From assembly GCF_014836545.1 (NCBI RefSeq), contig NZ_JACSQS010000017.1:30482-94481 (forward strand): a stretch of 64,000 nucleotides of DNA. Reading direction: 5' to 3'. The notes beneath the pieces were generated by a model. That model worked only from the letters and a program-made list of their open reading frames with translations, was not told the origin of the DNA and ran no database searches. A program made the translations under genes and the position numbers. Shown in pieces: positions 7,518 through 16,907 of the stretch (position 1 is its first letter; each line of letters starts with the position of its first letter). Source of the stretch: Stenotrophomonas lacuserhaii (GTDB lineage Bacteria > Pseudomonadota > Gammaproteobacteria > Xanthomonadales > Xanthomonadaceae).

Positions 7518-10500
7518 ACCGGAAAATCATCGCTGGCCTGGCGTTGTTGTGGTCCTGCGTGGCAGTTGCTGCCCCGCCTCCTGCCGCACCTGCACCGAAG
7601 GTCATCGATGATTTCGACGACATGGGCCAGTGGACACTGGTGCTGTCCGACCAGGTCAGCGGCTCGCTGCGCAACGTCGCCGGTGCCGGCGGCGGCCGCG
7701 CGATGTGCCTGGATTACGACTTCCACGAGGTATCCGGCTATGTCGGCGTGCGTCGCGCGCTGAGCATCGACTACCCGGCCAACTACCGCTTTGGGTTCCA
7801 GCTGCGCGGTGACTCGCCGTCCAATGACCTGCAGTTCAAGTTGATCGATGCCAGCGGCGACAACGTGTGGTGGGTCAACCGCCCCGGCTACGCATTCCCC
7901 AAGGCCTGGACGCCGGTGGAGTTCCGCAAGCGCCACATCGACAAGGCCTGGGGCCCGTCGCCGGAGAAGGAACTCAAGCGCAGCGCGTCGATGGAGTTCA
8001 CGATATACAGCAAGGTTGGCGGGCGCGGCACGGTCTGCTTCGACAAGCTGACCCTGCAGGGCCTGCCCGCGCAGGATGATTCGCCGCTGCACCCGGACGT
8101 GCTGGCCGACACGGCCACCGCGCTGCAGGACCGCATGATCGACGGCAAGTCCGATACGTTCTGGGTCAGCGGCGGGGTCAAGCAACAGACCATCAGCCTG
8201 GACCTGGGCAAACCGCGCGAAGTGGGCGGGGCGGTGATCGACTGGCTGCCCGGCCTGGAGGCCACGCGTTATACCGTACGCGCCTCGCAGGATGGGCGCG
8301 ACTGGCGCACCGTGCGCGAGGTCACTGCCGGCAGTGGCGGCCGTGACTGGCTGGCACTGCCGGAGACCGATGCGCGCTATCTGCGCTTCGACCTGCAGGG
8401 TGGCCCCAACTGGCGCTATGGCATCCGCGATATCGCGCTGAAGCCGCTGGCGTTCGCCGCCACCCCGAATGCGTTTCTTTCTTCGGTGGCGGCCGACCTG
8501 CCACGCGGTTCGCTGCCGCGTGCGTACGTAGGCGAGCAGCCGAGCTGGACCCTGCTGGGCCTGGATGGCGGCCGCGAGCAGGCGCTGATCAGCGAAGACG
8601 GCGCGCTGGAAATGGCGCGTGGCAGCTTCAGCGTGGAGCCGTTCCTGAAGCTGGACGGAAAGCTGGTCAGCTGGGCCGATGTCAGCCCGATCCAGTCGCT
8701 GCAGGACAGTTACCTGCCGATCGCCAGCGTGGACTGGCAGCACGACAAGGCGTCGCTGTCGGTGACCGGATTCGTGCAGGGCAGCCCGGAAAAATCCCAG
8801 CTGGTGGCCCGTTACTCACTGAAGAATCCGGACAAGGTCGCCCACGAGTACACCCTGGCGCTGGCGATCCGCCCGTGGCAGGTCAATCCGCCGACCCAGT
8901 TCCTCAATACCGTCGGGGGCTTCAGCCGTATCGACAGCCTGGACATGGAAGAAGGGCTGGTGAAGGTCAACGGCGAGCCGCGGCTGTATCCGGTGCAGGC
9001 GCCGGACGCGCGCTTCGCCACCCCGTTCGATGGCAAGCTGGAGGTGATGCACTTGGCTGGCGGCGCGCTGCCGACCACCACCTCGGTGAAGGATCCCACC
9101 GGCATGGCCTCCGGTGCGCTGCTGTATACGTTCAAGCTGGAACCGGGACAGAGCCGCGAAGTGGCGCTGGTGCTGCCGCAAATGGGCAGTTTCAACCCGC
9201 GCGGTTTCGATGCCGGCAAGGCGCAGGCGCAGGTCGCGGCGATGTGGCGGCAGAAGCTGGACGGCCTGCAGCTGCAGTTGCCGCGCGAAGGCCAGCCGCT
9301 GGCCGACACGCTGCGCACGGCGCTGGCGCACATGCTGATTTCCCGCGTGGGCGCACGCCTGCAGCCCGGCACGCGCTCCTACGGGCGCAGCTGGATACGC
9401 GATGGCGCGATGATTTCCGAGGGCCTGCTGCGCATGGGCCGCAGCGATGCGGTGCGCGACTACGTGCAGTGGTATGCCCCGTTCCAGTTCGACAACGGCA
9501 AGGTGCCCTGCTGCGTGGATGACCGCGGCAGTGACCCGGTGCCGGAGAACGACAGCCACGGCGAGCTGATCTACAACATCGCCGAATACTGGCGCTACAC
9601 CGGCGACGATGCATTCCTGGAGGCGATGTGGCCGCATGTGGTCGGCGCCTTCCACTACATGGAACGCCTGCGCGCCAGCGAGCGCACCGAAGAGAACCGC
9701 GCGCGCAACCCGGCCTTCTACGGGATGATGCCGGCCTCGATCAGCCACGAAGGCTATTCGGCCAAGCCGATGCATTCGTACTGGGACAACTTCTGGGCGC
9801 TGCGTGGTTACAAGGACGCCGGGATCATCGCCGAGCGCCTGCAGAAGATGGAAGTGCTGGCGATCACCGGCGCGCGCGATGAGTTCCGCGCCGACCTGCA
9901 GGCATCGCTGTATGCGGCGATGGACCAGCACCACATCGACTTCCTGCCGGGATCGGCGGAGCTGGGCGACTTCGATGCGACCTCCACGACCATCGCACTG
10001 GCGCCGGGCGGTGAGCAGGGGCGGCTGCCGCAACCGCAACTGGACAACACCTTCCAGCGTTACTGGACCGAGTTCGTGGCACGCCGCGACGGCAAGCGCG
10101 AGTGGAAGGATTACACCCCCTACGAATGGCGCAACGTCGCTGCGTTCGTGCGCCTGGGCTGGCGTGACCGCGCCTGGCAGGCGACCGAATTCTTCTTCAA
10201 GGACCGCTCGCCGCAGGCCTGGAACCAGTGGGCCGAAGTGGTATCGCGCACGCCGCGCAAGCCGTTCTTCGTCGGCGACCTGCCGCATGCCTGGGTGGCG
10301 TCGGATTTCGTGCGCTCGGCACTGGACATGTTTGCCTACAACCGCGACGTGGACCAGTCGCTGGTGCTTGCCGCCGGCGTGCCGGTGCGTTGGTTCGAGG
10401 GGCAGGGCGTCGCGGTGAAGGGCCTGCGCACGCCGCAGGGCCAGCTGGATTACCGGCTGCAGCGCAGCGACAAGCGACTGGTGCTGGAGGTCGCAGCCGG

Positions 10501-10681
10501 CGTACTGCCACCGGCCGGCGGCCTGGTGCTGCCTTGGCCGTATCCGGGCGAGCCCGGCGCGACCACGATCAATGGCGAGCCGGTGGAATGGATTGGCGGT
10601 GAACTGCACGTGCACCAGGTGCCGGCGAAGATCGAGATCGAGGTCCCGGCCGCCGTGCGCCGGGCCGAACGCAAGGGGTGA
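7514..10681 (+). CDS. Secreted discoidin-domain / six-hairpin glycosidase-like protein
   Basis: A 1055-residue protein starting at a GTG in a GTGA overlap with the permease stop. It has a signal peptide (about residues 1-20, ending AVAA). An N-terminal carbohydrate-binding-like beta-sandwich covers about 30-180 (FDDMGQWTLVLSDQVSGS). A discoidin (F5/8 type C) domain covers about 200-300 (DGKSDTFWVSGG, YTVRASQDGRDWRTV). The C-terminal half contains an (alpha/alpha)6 toroid-like region from about residue 590 (RSYGRSWIRDGAMISEGLLRMG, DNSHGELIYNIAEYWRYTGD), as in six-hairpin glycosidases. It is probably a periplasmic or secreted enzyme acting on the same glycan as the GH144-like protein. I cannot assign it to a named GH family, and catalytic residues are not certain. 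Confidence 0.75.
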   Translation: MNRKIIAGLALLWSCVAVAAPPPAAPAPKVIDDFDDMGQWTLVLSDQVSGSLRNVAGAGGGRAMCLDYDFHEVSGYVGVRRALSIDYPANYRFGFQLRGDSPSNDLQFKLIDASGDNVWWVNRPGYAFPKAWTPVEFRKRHIDKAWGPSPEKELKRSASMEFTIYSKVGGRGTVCFDKLTLQGLPAQDDSPLHPDVLADTATALQDRMIDGKSDTFWVSGGVKQQTISLDLGKPREVGGAVIDWLPGLEATRYTVRASQDGRDWRTVREVTAGSGGRDWLALPETDARYLRFDLQGGPNWRYGIRDIALKPLAFAATPNAFLSSVAADLPRGSLPRAYVGEQPSWTLLGLDGGREQALISEDGALEMARGSFSVEPFLKLDGKLVSWADVSPIQSLQDSYLPIASVDWQHDKASLSVTGFVQGSPEKSQLVARYSLKNPDKVAHEYTLALAIRPWQVNPPTQFLNTVGGFSRIDSLDMEEGLVKVNGEPRLYPVQAPDARFATPFDGKLEVMHLAGGALPTTTSVKDPTGMASGALLYTFKLEPGQSREVALVLPQMGSFNPRGFDAGKAQAQVAAMWRQKLDGLQLQLPREGQPLADTLRTALAHMLISRVGARLQPGTRSYGRSWIRDGAMISEGLLRMGRSDAVRDYVQWYAPFQFDNGKVPCCVDDRGSDPVPENDSHGELIYNIAEYWRYTGDDAFLEAMWPHVVGAFHYMERLRASERTEENRARNPAFYGMMPASISHEGYSAKPMHSYWDNFWALRGYKDAGIIAERLQKMEVLAITGARDEFRADLQASLYAAMDQHHIDFLPGSAELGDFDATSTTIALAPGGEQGRLPQPQLDNTFQRYWTEFVARRDGKREWKDYTPYEWRNVAAFVRLGWRDRAWQATEFFFKDRSPQAWNQWAEVVSRTPRKPFFVGDLPHAWVASDFVRSALDMFAYNRDVDQSLVLAAGVPVRWFEGQGVAVKGLRTPQGQLDYRLQRSDKRLVLEVAAGVLPPAGGLVLPWPYPGEPGATTINGEPVEWIGGELHVHQVPAKIEIEVPAAVRRAERKG

Positions 10682-10686
10682 GCAGC

Positions 10687-11643
10687 ATGCGGGTGAGGGG
10701 CGGGAAGTGCGCGCGCGGTGTCGTGCGGATGATGCTTGGCTGTGCCGTGGGTGCGGCGTTGCTGTTGCCCGGTGGGGGCATGGCGGCGGATCTGCGGTCG
10801 GGTGCAGCGGTCGCGGCAACGACCGGCGCTTCGCCGGGGATGACGCGCGAAGCGGGCATGAGCATGGTGACCTTCAACCTGCACCATGATCGCGAGGACT
10901 GGCCGGAGCGGCGCAAGACCATCCTGGCCGAGCTGCAGCGGCTGCAGCCGGACGCGATCGCGCTGCAGGAAGTGATCCAGAAGCGCAACGTGCGCAACCA
11001 GGCCGAGTGGCTGGCGAACCGGCTGGGCTATTCGTACCTGTTCGTTTCGACCGATCCGGCCGGGGCGGGCAAACGCTATGGCAATGCGCTGCTGACCCGC
11101 CGGCCGGTCCTCGCTCGCGGCCAGCACCTGCTGCAGCCGCTGGGCGACTACCGCACGGTGGGCCACCTGCGCATCGAAGTGGATGGGAGGCCGATCAATG
11201 TCTACGCCACCCATCTCAACGAGCGTTCCGATGAGCTGGGCATCCAGACCCGGCGGGCGCAGGTAGAGGACCTGCTGCGCTTCATCAGCAGCACCTCGGC
11301 CGGCGCGCCGGTGGTGATCGCAGGCGACTTCAACGCGATGGTCGATGCAGGGGATCTGAGCGAGCTGCGCAGTCATTACGGAGACAGCTACGGCAGCGTG
11401 CACGTCAACAATGACCTGAGTGGCGTCAGCACCCTCAACCGTCATTATTTCAAGGCGCCGTCGCGCATCGACCATATCTTCTTCCAGCAGGACGAGCTGC
11501 TGGCGCGTGAGGCGAAGATTCTGTTCGACCAGCCCGACGCGGGCGGCCGCTGGGCGTCGGACCATTACGGTGTATGGACGCGCCTGCAGTTCGCGCCGGA
11601 TACGGCGGCGGAGCAGCGCCAAGGCGCCGCCGCCGGGCACTGA
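10687..11643 (+). CDS. Secreted endonuclease/exonuclease/phosphatase-family protein
   Basis: A 318-residue EEP-fold enzyme with an N-terminal hydrophobic export segment. All main family motifs are present: ALQEV (metal-binding Glu), YATHL (His), GDFN (Asp/Asn) and a terminal SDHYGVW. It should therefore be an active metal-dependent phosphodiesterase or nuclease outside the cytoplasm. The ATG at 10687 follows AAGGGG with good spacing. A GTG at 10678 in a GTGA overlap with the previous stop is a real alternative. It is the last gene of the glycan locus, so a phosphate-decorated or lipid-linked substrate is possible. Its own substrate cannot be read from sequence. Confidence 0.85.
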   Translation: MRVRGGKCARGVVRMMLGCAVGAALLLPGGGMAADLRSGAAVAATTGASPGMTREAGMSMVTFNLHHDREDWPERRKTILAELQRLQPDAIALQEVIQKRNVRNQAEWLANRLGYSYLFVSTDPAGAGKRYGNALLTRRPVLARGQHLLQPLGDYRTVGHLRIEVDGRPINVYATHLNERSDELGIQTRRAQVEDLLRFISSTSAGAPVVIAGDFNAMVDAGDLSELRSHYGDSYGSVHVNNDLSGVSTLNRHYFKAPSRIDHIFFQQDELLAREAKILFDQPDAGGRWASDHYGVWTRLQFAPDTAAEQRQGAAAGH

Positions 11644-11736
11644 CGGCCGCTGGCCGTCAACCTCTGCTCTGGTGGGTGACCAGCGTTGGTCGTCACGCCC
11701 TTGCCGTTGCACTCGCCGAGCATGGCTCGGCGCTAG
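11641..11736. repeat. Cluster of three SMAG-like REP palindromes
   Basis: The three units are TGACGGCC-GCT-GGCCGTCA (11641-11659), a decayed GTGACCA...TGGTCGTCAC unit (11676-11696) and CGCCGAGC-ATG-GCTCGGCG followed by CTAG (11714-11736). They belong to the same three repeat types as the cluster at 34390-34486. The first unit contains the stop codon of the EEP-family gene. Confidence 0.75.
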
Positions 11737-11758
11737 CGGTCAGCCACCAGGCACAAAA

Positions 11759-11784
11759 AAACAGCGGCCCGAAGGCCGCTGTTT
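11759..11784. terminator. Bidirectional terminator between EEP gene and rne
   Basis: An 11-bp perfect stem (AAACAGCGGCC / GGCCGCTGTTT) with loop CGAA. It is flanked by A residues on the left (a T-run for minus-strand transcripts) and by GTTTCGTTTT on the right. It can end rne transcripts and those from the + strand glycan operon. Confidence 0.85.
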
Positions 11785-11805
11785 CGTTTTCACCACGGCA
11801 GCGGA

Positions 11806-14800
11806 TCAGCCCTGCGGCAGGTTGCCCGGCTTGGCCTTGTCTTCCTCGGCATCCGTCTCGCTGGTCGCCGTTTCGGTGACCTTCGATGCGGCGGCCGGTT
11901 CCGGCTGGGCCACGACGGCGGCCTGGGCGGCGGCATCAGTGCCGCCGGCCAGGATCGCCGGCTCGGCGGCTTCCACCGCTTCGACCACTGCCGGTGCGGC
12001 GACCGCAGCCGGCAACGGAGCGGCAACCGGAGCCACGACCGGCTCAACCGCCGCCGATACGGTGGCGGCCGGGGCCTGCGGCGTAGCGGGTTCGATGGCG
12101 TCCAGCATGCTGGTCTGCACCGGGGCAGACGCAGCCGCCACCGGGGCCGGCTTCGACGCTTCGGCTTCGGCCGGGACGGCCTCGACCTTGGGCGCTGCCG
12201 GCGGCACGGGCTGCCAGGACGGTGCCTGCTCGACCGCTGCGACCGGGGCCGCCGCGGCGGGCGCTTCGGCCTTCGGCACTTCTGCCTGCACCGGAGTGGC
12301 GGCGTCGTGCTGCGGGCGGGCAACGTCGGCGCTGACGGCCGGCTTCACCGGTTCCACGTCGGCGACGGCTTCGGCGGGGGTGTCGATCCGGGGCGATGCC
12401 ACGAATGCGGGCGCTGCTTCAATCTTCGGCGCCTCGACCTTCGGTGCTTCCACCTTGGGCGCTTCTGCCTTCGGTGCTTCAACCACAGGAGCCCGCTCGG
12501 CAGTCACTGCGCTGGCCGCGGCCGGCACGATGGCGGCGGTCGCCAGCACCGCGGCTGCACGCTTCTCGCGCTCGATCGGAGCCGGGGCATCGCCTTCGTC
12601 GTCGAAGTCGAACTCCGGCTGCGGACGGCTCGAGGCCGGCTGGCGCTTTTCGGTGTCACCCACTTCAGAGGGAACCGAAACCGCGGTCGCGTCCTGCTCT
12701 TCGGCGTCGTTCTCGTCTTCGTCGGAATCGTCATGACCCAGCGAATCCGATGCGGTGCCTTCTGCATTGCCACGACGACGACGACGACCACCGCGACGAC
12801 CGCGACGACGGCGCGAGCCGCCTTCACTGCTGCCGTCATCCGTGGCCGGCGTTTCGGTGCCTTCGGCGCCTTCAACACTGACCGCGCTGGGTTCTTCGAC
12901 GTCGGTGTCGGCAACCGGCATGCGTGCCGTGGCCGGTGCTGCCTCGGTTGCCTGCGGTGTTGCCGGCGATGCCGCGGTCGCGGTGTGGCTGTCGACCTCT
13001 TCGCCACGCAACTGCTGGTTGGCCAGGCGCGATGCGGCTTCGGCAGCGTCCAGGCCCATCGGCGTGATCGCCGCGACGGTTGCCGCGGCGGCAATGTCAC
13101 TGCCGTCGCGCTGCGGCTTGTCGCCATCCTGCACACGCGGCTGGCGCGGCTGCTTCACCTTCGGCTGCTGCTGGCCCTGTGCCGGCGCCTGTCCCTGGGC
13201 CTGCTCGGTGCGTTCGCCGCGCTCATTGCGCTGCTTGCCACCCTGCTGGCCCTGTTCCTGGCGCTGCTTCGGCTGCTGCTGGCCATTGCCGTTGCCGCCC
13301 TGTGCATTGGCGGTGGCAGCGACCTGTGCGTTGCCGCCCTGTGCATTGCCCTGGCGGCGCTCACCACGCTCACCACGCTCACCGCGTTCCTTGCGGCCCT
13401 GGCCCTGTGCCTGCGAGGCGCCGTTGCCGGCGCTGCGGCTGTCGTCACGGCGGTCCTTGCGGTCCTTGCCGGTGCGATCCTTGCCGTTGCGGTCCTTGCG
13501 GCCATTATCACCGCCGTTGGCACGTGCGGCCGGTGCCGGTGCCGGTGCGACCGCCGGTTCACCACCGAAGATGCGCTTGAACCAACCGACCACGCCGCCG
13601 GTGGCAGCCGGAGCGGCGACCGGAGCGGCTACCGGGACCGGAGCCGGCTGCGGCGCGGCTTCTTCGCGGATCGGCGCTGGCGAGTTGTGCTGGACCTGGG
13701 TCACGGCCGGCGGCGGAATGTTCAGCTGGCCCTTGGTCAGGGCATGGACCGGCAGCTTGCGCGGGGTGCCGCGCTGGTAGCTCGGCTTGCCGCTTTCCTC
13801 GCCCAGCTCGTTTTCGCGCAGGCGGGTCACGGTGTAATGCGGGGTGTGCAGCTGCTCGTCGGCCACGATCACGATCGGGGCTTCGTGGCGCGCTTCGATT
13901 TCGCGCAGCGCGCTGCGCTTTTCGTTGAGCAGGTAGTTGGCGATCTCGACCGGGGCCTGGACCAGCACCTGCCCGGTGTTTTCCTTCATCGCATGCTCTT
14001 CGGCGACGCGGATGATCGAGAGCGACAGCGATTCCACGCTGCGCATGCGGCCGTGGCCGTCGCAATGCGGACAGACCAGCTGGCTGGATTCGCCCAGGCT
14101 CGGACGCAGGCGCTGGCGGCTCATTTCCAGCAGGCCGAAGCGCGAGATGCGGCCGACCTGCACGCGGGCGCGGTCGTACTTCAGCGCCTGGGCGAGGCGG
14201 TTCTCGACCTCACGCTGGTGCTTGTTGGAGGACATGTCGATGAAATCGATCACCACCAGGCCGCCGAGGTCGCGCAGGCGCAGCTGGCGGGCCGCTTCTT
14301 CTGCCGCTTCCAGGTTGGTCTGGAACGCGGTGTCCTCGATGTCGCTGCCCTTGGTGGCGCGCGAGGAGTTCACGTCGATGGCCGTCAGCGCTTCGGTCTG
14401 GTCGACCACGATCGAGCCGCCCGACGGCAGGCGCACGTTGCGCTCGTAGGCGCCTTCGATCTGCGACTCGATCTGGAAGCGGTTGAACAGCGGGATGTCA
14501 TCGGTGTAGTGCTTGAGCTTGCGCAGGGTCTGCGGCATCACCTGCTGCATGAACTCGCGGGCGTGCTGGTACATCTCTTCGGTATCGACCAGGATCTCGC
14601 CGATGTCCGCGCGCAGGTAGTCGCGCAGGGCACGCACGATCAGCCGCGATTCCTGGTAGATCAGGAACGGGGCGGGCTTGCTCAGCGCCGCTTCGGCGAT
14701 GGCGCGCCACACGTTCAGCAGGTAATCCAGGTCCCACTGCAGCTCTTCGGCATCGCGGCCGACGCCGGCGGTGCGGATGATCACGCCCATTTCGTCGGGA

Positions 14801-15276
14801 ATGTTCAGCTTGTCCAGCGCGTCCTTCAGGGCGGCGCGGTCTTCGCCTTCGATCCGGCGCGAGACGCCACCGGCGCTCGGCGAGTTCGGCATCAGCACCA
14901 TGTAGCGGCCGGCCAGCGAAATGAACGTGGTCAGGGCAGCGCCCTTGTTGCCGCGTTCATCCTTGTCGATCTGCACCACGATTTCCTGGCCTTCGCGCAG
15001 GAGCTCCTTGATGCCGGCCTTGTTGTGGTCCACGCCAGCCTGGAAGTAATCGCGGGAGATTTCCTTCAGCGGCAGGAAGCCATGGCGGCCACCGCCGTAT
15101 TCGACGAAGGCGGCTTCCAGCGAGGGCTCGATGCGGAAAATCCGGCCCTTGTAGATGTTGGACTTCTTCTGTTCCTTGGCCGGCTGCTCGATGTCGATGT
15201 CATACAACGACTGGCCATCCACGATGGCTACACGCAGTTCTTCGGCCTGCGTGGCGTTGATCAGCATTCGCTTCAT
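11806..15276 (-). CDS. rne: Ribonuclease E
   Basis: 1156-residue endoribonuclease that initiates mRNA decay and matures rRNA and tRNA. The N-terminal catalytic half has the S1 RNA-binding region (about 35-125). The metal-binding Asp301 (AIDVNS) and Asp344 (VIDFIDM) match E. coli D303 and D346, and the zinc-link CPHC lies at 402-405. The C-terminal half is a long disordered scaffold. It is Arg/Gly/Gln-rich at first, as in RNA-binding degradosome regions, then an Arg-rich block (RRRRGRRGG type), then a low-complexity Ala/Pro/Glu/Val tail with tandem [13 protein letters not shown] units. The start [10 protein letters not shown] matches the family start. It is divergent from rluC, as in many gammaproteobacteria, and is likely autoregulated through its long leader. 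Confidence 0.97.
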   Translation of the reverse strand: MKRMLINATQAEELRVAIVDGQSLYDIDIEQPAKEQKKSNIYKGRIFRIEPSLEAAFVEYGGGRHGFLPLKEISRDYFQAGVDHNKAGIKELLREGQEIVVQIDKDERGNKGAALTTFISLAGRYMVLMPNSPSAGGVSRRIEGEDRAALKDALDKLNIPDEMGVIIRTAGVGRDAEELQWDLDYLLNVWRAIAEAALSKPAPFLIYQESRLIVRALRDYLRADIGEILVDTEEMYQHAREFMQQVMPQTLRKLKHYTDDIPLFNRFQIESQIEGAYERNVRLPSGGSIVVDQTEALTAIDVNSSRATKGSDIEDTAFQTNLEAAEEAARQLRLRDLGGLVVIDFIDMSSNKHQREVENRLAQALKYDRARVQVGRISRFGLLEMSRQRLRPSLGESSQLVCPHCDGHGRMRSVESLSLSIIRVAEEHAMKENTGQVLVQAPVEIANYLLNEKRSALREIEARHEAPIVIVADEQLHTPHYTVTRLRENELGEESGKPSYQRGTPRKLPVHALTKGQLNIPPPAVTQVQHNSPAPIREEAAPQPAPVPVAAPVAAPAATGGVVGWFKRIFGGEPAVAPAPAPAARANGGDNGRKDRNGKDRTGKDRKDRRDDSRSAGNGASQAQGQGRKERGERGERGERRQGNAQGGNAQVAATANAQGGNGNGQQQPKQRQEQGQQGGKQRNERGERTEQAQGQAPAQGQQQPKVKQPRQPRVQDGDKPQRDGSDIAAAATVAAITPMGLDAAEAASRLANQQLRGEEVDSHTATAASPATPQATEAAPATARMPVADTDVEEPSAVSVEGAEGTETPATDDGSSEGGSRRRRGRRGGRRRRRGNAEGTASDSLGHDDSDEDENDAEEQDATAVSVPSEVGDTEKRQPASSRPQPEFDFDDEGDAPAPIEREKRAAAVLATAAIVPAAASAVTAERAPVVEAPKAEAPKVEAPKVEAPKIEAAPAFVASPRIDTPAEAVADVEPVKPAVSADVARPQHDAATPVQAEVPKAEAPAAAAPVAAVEQAPSWQPVPPAAPKVEAVPAEAEASKPAPVAAASAPVQTSMLDAIEPATPQAPAATVSAAVEPVVAPVAAPLPAAVAAPAVVEAVEAAEPAILAGGTDAAAQAAVVAQPEPAAASKVTETATSETDAEEDKAKPGNLPQG

Positions 15277-15683
15277 TGTTGCGTTCCTCGCAAGCGGCTA
15301 CCGCGCGGAACGCCATGGAGTTTCGCCTCTGGATACGGCTGGCCGCCCATTCGCGCAGGCGCGGGGAGGGTGGCCCGGGTTTCCAGCGCTACGACACCAC
15401 GGCAGGCCGCGGGAGCGCTCTTGTTATCTGGTTTTGGGTGTTACGGGACCGGCGGCAGCTGTCAGCCAAAACTGGAGCGCCACGCGGGACATGTTCAGCG
15501 CGACTGCGTGTCAGGCAATCGGCGATGGCCGGGAGCGCCGGTGAGCCGCTAACATGGCCGCCCCGGGGGCGGTGGTCGCGCGCTGTGCCGGATTCGTTGG
15601 AAGACAGGCTTCTGGCCCGGAGTAACTTCCAACGAAATCAATCCCTTATCTCGCCGCCCGAGTGTAACAGAATAAACAGGCTG
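15277..15683. promoter_or_regulatory. rne leader / rne-rluC divergent promoter region
   Basis: A 407-base gap without a gene between the divergent rne and rluC. On the minus strand an extended -10 candidate TGT-TACACT (15661-15669) would give an rne leader of about 375 bases. This is similar to the long autoregulatory 5' UTR known for E. coli rne. Within it a perfect 11-bp inverted repeat (TTCGTTGGAAG at 15593-15603 and CTTCCAACGAA at 15626-15636, 22-base loop) and a GC-rich hairpin near 15560-15575 could be RNase E recognition structures. Promoter placement is inference; the inverted repeat is seen directly. Confidence 0.5.
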
Positions 15684-16658
15684 ATGACTGCTCAAGACCC
15701 CGCAAACCCCAACTCCGACAAGCCTTCCGTGCGCATGATCACCGTTCCCGACGACCGGGCGGGACAGCGGCTGGACAATTTCCTGCTCGGACAACTGAAA
15801 GGGGCACCGCGCAGCCTGGTCTACAAGCTGGTCCGCAGCGGTCAGGTGCGGGTGAACGGCGGCCGCGCCAAGGCCGAGCGCAAGCTGGAAGGCGGGGAGG
15901 TGATCCGCATTCCGCCGGTCCATCTCAGCGAGGAAGGCGACAGGACCGGTCCGCCGGAGTCGTTCATGCGCCGGCTGGAACAGGCCATCGTGTATGAAGA
16001 CGAGCGCCTGCTGGCCCTGAACAAGCCGTCCGGGGTGGCCAGCCATGGCGGCAGCGGGATCAGCTTCGGCGCCATCGAAACCCTGCGGGCGCTGCGTCCG
16101 GGCAAGACGCTGGAGCTGGTCCACCGGTTGGACCGGGACACCTCCGGCCTGCTGATCGTGGCCAAGAAGCGCTCTGCGCTGAGCGAACTGCAGGCGCTGT
16201 TGCGCGAGGACCACGGCGCCGGCATCCGCAAGAAATACCTGACCCTGCTGGCCGGGCGAATGCCCGACGGCACCATGACGGTGGACGCGCCGCTGCACGT
16301 CGGCCTGCGCCAGGGCGGAGAGCGCCACGTACAGGTGAATGCGATCGGCAAGCCGTCGATCAGCCACTTCAAGGTACTGGAGCGCCGCGGTGGCCATTCC
16401 TACTGCGAGGTGCGGATCGAAACCGGGCGCACCCACCAGATCCGCGTGCACGCCCAGCATCTGGGGAATCCGGTGGCGGGTGACGACAAATACGGCGATC
16501 CTGTCGTCAACAAGCGCTTTCGTGAGCAGATCGGGCTGAAGCGACTGTTCCTGCATGCCGCCTCGCTGGAGTTCGCGCTGGACGCGGGCAAGACCCCCTA
16601 CGTGTTGAACGCGCCACTGGCCGAGGAGCTGGTCGAGGCGCTGGATCGGCTGAAGTAG
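15684..16658 (+). CDS. rluC: Ribosomal large subunit pseudouridine synthase C
   Basis: 324-residue RluA-family pseudouridine synthase. An N-terminal S4 domain (about 18-85: RAGQRLDNFLLGQLKGAPRS, RVNGGRAKAERKLEGGEVIRIP) is followed by the catalytic domain. The latter has the HRLDRDTSGLLIVAKK motif, whose Asp is the nucleophile, and the RTHQIRVHAQHLG motif. RluC modifies three uridines of 23S rRNA (955, 2504 and 2580 in E. coli). The ATG at 15684 gives the expected short leader before the S4 domain; an internal ATG at 15735 is less likely. Divergence from rne is the conserved arrangement and supports RluC over RluD. Confidence 0.93.
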   Translation: MTAQDPANPNSDKPSVRMITVPDDRAGQRLDNFLLGQLKGAPRSLVYKLVRSGQVRVNGGRAKAERKLEGGEVIRIPPVHLSEEGDRTGPPESFMRRLEQAIVYEDERLLALNKPSGVASHGGSGISFGAIETLRALRPGKTLELVHRLDRDTSGLLIVAKKRSALSELQALLREDHGAGIRKKYLTLLAGRMPDGTMTVDAPLHVGLRQGGERHVQVNAIGKPSISHFKVLERRGGHSYCEVRIETGRTHQIRVHAQHLGNPVAGDDKYGDPVVNKRFREQIGLKRLFLHAASLEFALDAGKTPYVLNAPLAEELVEALDRLK

Positions 16659-16659
16659 G

Positions 16660-16903
<244 letters not shown>

Positions 16904-16907
16904 CCAC

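Noticed and set aside
12307..15552. Very long + strand open frame opposite rne
   Set aside because: It is the antisense shadow of rne: rich in Arg/Cys/Leu, with no domains or ribosome site. rne itself has all family motifs on the other strand.
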